A DNA stretch of 6,769 nt from Methanomicrobia archaeon (GTDB lineage Archaea; Methanobacteriota_B; Thermococci; Methanofastidiosales; NM3), in contig DSAJ01000115.1 of assembly GCA_011372835.1 (NCBI GenBank), forward strand, positions 1 to 6,769, read 5' to 3'. Under the pieces are notes generated by a model, which was given only the letters and a program-made list of their open reading frames with translations, was not told the origin of the DNA and did no database searches. A program made the translations under genes and the position numbers. Of the stretch, positions 5,563 to 6,769 are shown piece by piece (within the stretch, counting starts at the first letter, position 1; each line of letters begins with the position of its first letter).

Positions 5563-6077
5563 GGCGACACCCCTACGATATCCATGATGTGCGCTGCGAC
5601 CTGCCTCGGGTCGCGCCCTGATGTATCGACGATGTGGTGCGCCGTGCGCCGGTAGCGCGGCATGCGCTCTGTGATCATCTGCTCGCTCCGTGCAAGAGGG
5701 TCGTCTGTTCCCGCAAGCAGCGGCCGTCCGCCGTCGGTCTCGATGCGCTTGATCAATTCCTCCGGCCGGGCCGTGAGGAGGACCACTATGGCGACACCCC
5801 TGAGCAATCGTATGTTGTCATCGCGCAGCACGATGCCGCCTCCGCAGCTGATGATGTGTCCCCTGACGCCTTTCATCGCCATGAGGGCGTCATGCTCCTC
5901 CTTCCTGAAGGCATCCTCGCCTTCGTTGCGTATGATGTCAGCTACCGTCCGGCCGCTGCGGCGTTCCACCTCCTCATCGAGGTCGACATATCGCATGTCG
6001 AGCAGCTCAGCGAGCACCTTTCCCACGGCGCTTTTGCCCACGCCCATGAATCCTATGAGAGCGATGTTATCCGCCAC
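5559..6077 (-). CDS. aroK: Shikimate kinase, P-loop (bacterial AroK/AroL) type
   Basis: This enzyme phosphorylates shikimate at the 3-OH with ATP. Starting from GTG, the 172 residues match the NMP-kinase-like family (about 170). The Walker A loop is GFMGVGKS (9-16). Shikimate-binding residues are Asp34 in DLDEEVERRSG, Arg58 in GEDAFRKEE and the Gly triplet of SCGGG (77-81). The LID has GGRPLL (116-121, Arg118), and the adenine region has RMPRYRRTA (138-146). This is not the GHMP-superfamily shikimate kinase found in most archaea. The open frame reaches an ATG at 6122, but the 15 extra residues are Arg/Gly-rich and lie within aroE. GTG at 6077 follows the GGGGGTGGATC site and starts the protein right before the first strand, as usual for AroK. 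It overlaps aroE by 11 bp and aroA by 4 bp (ATGA). Confidence 0.94.
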   Translation of the reverse strand: MADNIALIGFMGVGKSAVGKVLAELLDMRYVDLDEEVERRSGRTVADIIRNEGEDAFRKEEHDALMAMKGVRGHIISCGGGIVLRDDNIRLLRGVAIVVLLTARPEELIKRIETDGGRPLLAGTDDPLARSEQMITERMPRYRRTAHHIVDTSGRDPRQVAAHIMDIVGVSP

Positions 6078-6769
6078 CGATCCACCCCCTGACCGCCGCG
6101 TCCATCGTTTCGATGGGCGCATCCGTTCCTGTCCATATCCTGAACGCCTCCGCGCCCTGGCATATGAGCATCTCGGTGCCGACGATGGTCAGGCATCCAG
6201 CCGCACGGGCCTCGACGAGCAGCGGGGTGACAAGCGGTGTGTAGACGATGTCCATCACTGTTTGGTGTGCATCGAGCATGTCTCGCGTGATGGGCAGCGG
6301 CGGGGTGTCTGTTCCCTGCATGCCCGCCAGGCTGCATTGAATGAGTATGTCGATGTCTTGCAGTAGTTCTTTTAGGCCGTCAAGGCCTCCCGCCTCAACA
6401 TCACAGGTGGCAAACGGCTTGACGTGTTCTGCAAGATCCCGTGCACGCTTGGCGGTCCTGTTTCGTATGACGAGGCGTGCGATGGGCCGGCTTGCAAGCG
6501 TTGCTGCCAGCGCTCGCGCCGCTCCGCCGGCACCGATGATGGCCACGCGGGTGTCTTCGAGATCGACGCCGTTACGGTTGAGCGCCATCACGCCGCCGAT
6601 GCCATCGGTGTTGTGTCCCATAACGTGCCCTTCGCGTGCAAAGATCGTGTTGACGGCCTCGCTGCGTCGTGCCTCGTCGGTCATCTCGTCGAGGTAAGGG
6701 ATGATGTCTTGTTTGTACGGGTACGTGACGTTGATGCCCCACAGCGACCCCCTGCGCACCATGTTCACC
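6067..6769 (-). CDS. aroE: Shikimate dehydrogenase, 5' end beyond the window
   Basis: This enzyme reduces 3-dehydroshikimate to shikimate with NADPH. About 234 residues are visible. The N-terminal part of the substrate domain, with the usual Ser-rich 'HSxSP' motif, should lie past the window edge, roughly 60 residues. Fragment motifs: GINVTYPYK (11-19) with catalytic Lys19; SEAVNT (36-41); GHNTDGIGG (51-59) with the conserved Asp55; the nucleotide loop GAGGAARA (79-86); NRTAKRA (103-109), whose Asn-Arg-Thr is typical of NADP binding; DIVYTPLVTPLL; and the C-terminal EMLICQGAEAFRIWTG. The stretch ILIQCSLAGM replaces the usual 'INATPxGM', a notable departure next to the cofactor. A GTG at 6768 and an ATG at 6762 exist but are internal, since the conserved K-containing loop follows within 20 residues. 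It ends in TAA, overlapping aroK by 11 bp. Any operon promoter must lie outside the window. Confidence 0.95.
   Translation of the reverse strand, partial: VNMVRRGSLWGINVTYPYKQDIIPYLDEMTDEARRSEAVNTIFAREGHVMGHNTDGIGGVMALNRNGVDLEDTRVAIIGAGGAARALAATLASRPIARLVIRNRTAKRARDLAEHVKPFATCDVEAGGLDGLKELLQDIDILIQCSLAGMQGTDTPPLPITRDMLDAHQTVMDIVYTPLVTPLLVEARAAGCLTIVGTEMLICQGAEAFRIWTGTDAPIETMDAAVRGWIGGG
6081..6090 (-). promoter_or_regulatory. Shine-Dalgarno site of aroK that supports the GTG start
   Basis: The minus strand reads AGGGGGTGGA, followed by TCG and then GTG at 6077. It contains GGTG, and GGTGGATC resembles the 16S complement GGTGATC with one inserted base. No ATG occurs nearby; the closest one upstream in frame is deep inside aroE. 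Confidence 0.65.

Larger units (their letters stand above)
1419..6769 (-). other. Seven-gene aromatic amino acid operon aroE-aroK-aroA-aroC-aroQ-pheA-tyrA
   Basis: Seven same-strand genes follow each other with every junction overlapping: aroE/aroK 11 bp, aroK/aroA 4 (ATGA), aroA/aroC 11, aroC/aroQ 4 (ATGA), aroQ/pheA 4 (GTGA) and pheA/tyrA 4 (GTGA). There is no internal gap that could hold a promoter or terminator, so a single transcript with coupled translation is likely. Gene order equals the order of reactions from dehydroshikimate to the Phe and Tyr branches. The promoter and any earlier pathway genes lie beyond 6769. No terminator is visible at the tyrA end. Confidence 0.9.

Noticed and set aside
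5662..6366. 234-codon antisense frame spanning aroK and aroE
   Set aside because: It is low-complexity Ser/Arg/Met-rich sequence crossing two real genes, with no supporting ribosome site.
1..6769. Search for a mobile element, CRISPR array, phage, toxin-antitoxin or defence system
   Set aside because: No direct repeats, transposase, integrase or such motifs are visible. The window is almost entirely core metabolic coding sequence.

Overview
This window carries core aromatic amino acid biosynthesis plus two genes pointing the other way. The right-hand 5.35 kb is one tight minus-strand operon that runs from shikimate dehydrogenase to the phenylalanine and tyrosine branch enzymes. The left-hand 1.4 kb holds, on the plus strand, the end of an MscS-type mechanosensitive channel gene and a complete gene for a membrane-anchored protein that I do not recognise.

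Layout: 1-222 is the C-terminal end of mscS. 223-291 is an AT-rich gap with a T-tract terminator and a TATA-like element. 292-1416 is the unknown N-terminally anchored, strongly acidic protein, whose only plausible start is not ATG, GTG or TTG. It ends tail to tail with the operon, with 2 bp between the stop codons. On the minus strand, in transcription order, come aroE (5' end beyond the window), aroK, aroA, aroC, an AroQ-class chorismate mutase, pheA and tyrA.

How the genes work together: 3-dehydroshikimate -> shikimate (AroE) -> shikimate 3-phosphate (AroK) -> EPSP (AroA) -> chorismate (AroC) -> prephenate (chorismate mutase) -> phenylpyruvate (PheA) or the tyrosine precursor (TyrA). Gene order follows reaction order, and all six junctions overlap (11, 4, 11, 4, 4 and 4 bp), so translational coupling is likely. 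Several starts had to be moved from the longest open frame to internal GTG codons placed correctly behind Shine-Dalgarno sequences. The catalytic motifs are intact in every complete enzyme. No genes for the earlier steps (DAHP or dehydroquinate synthesis) and none for tryptophan are visible here.

Organism: a GC-rich prokaryote with compact, overlapping genes. The hairpin-free T-tract terminator, TATA-like box and GGTG-type ribosome binding sites would suit an archaeon, perhaps a euryarchaeal methanogen or relative. However, AroK is the P-loop type usual in bacteria rather than the GHMP-type kinase usual in archaea, and AroC has a variant motif that I associate with Firmicutes. I therefore leave archaeon versus bacterium open. 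I see no mobile element, CRISPR array, RNA gene or defence system. The least explained item is the 292-1416 gene and its start region.
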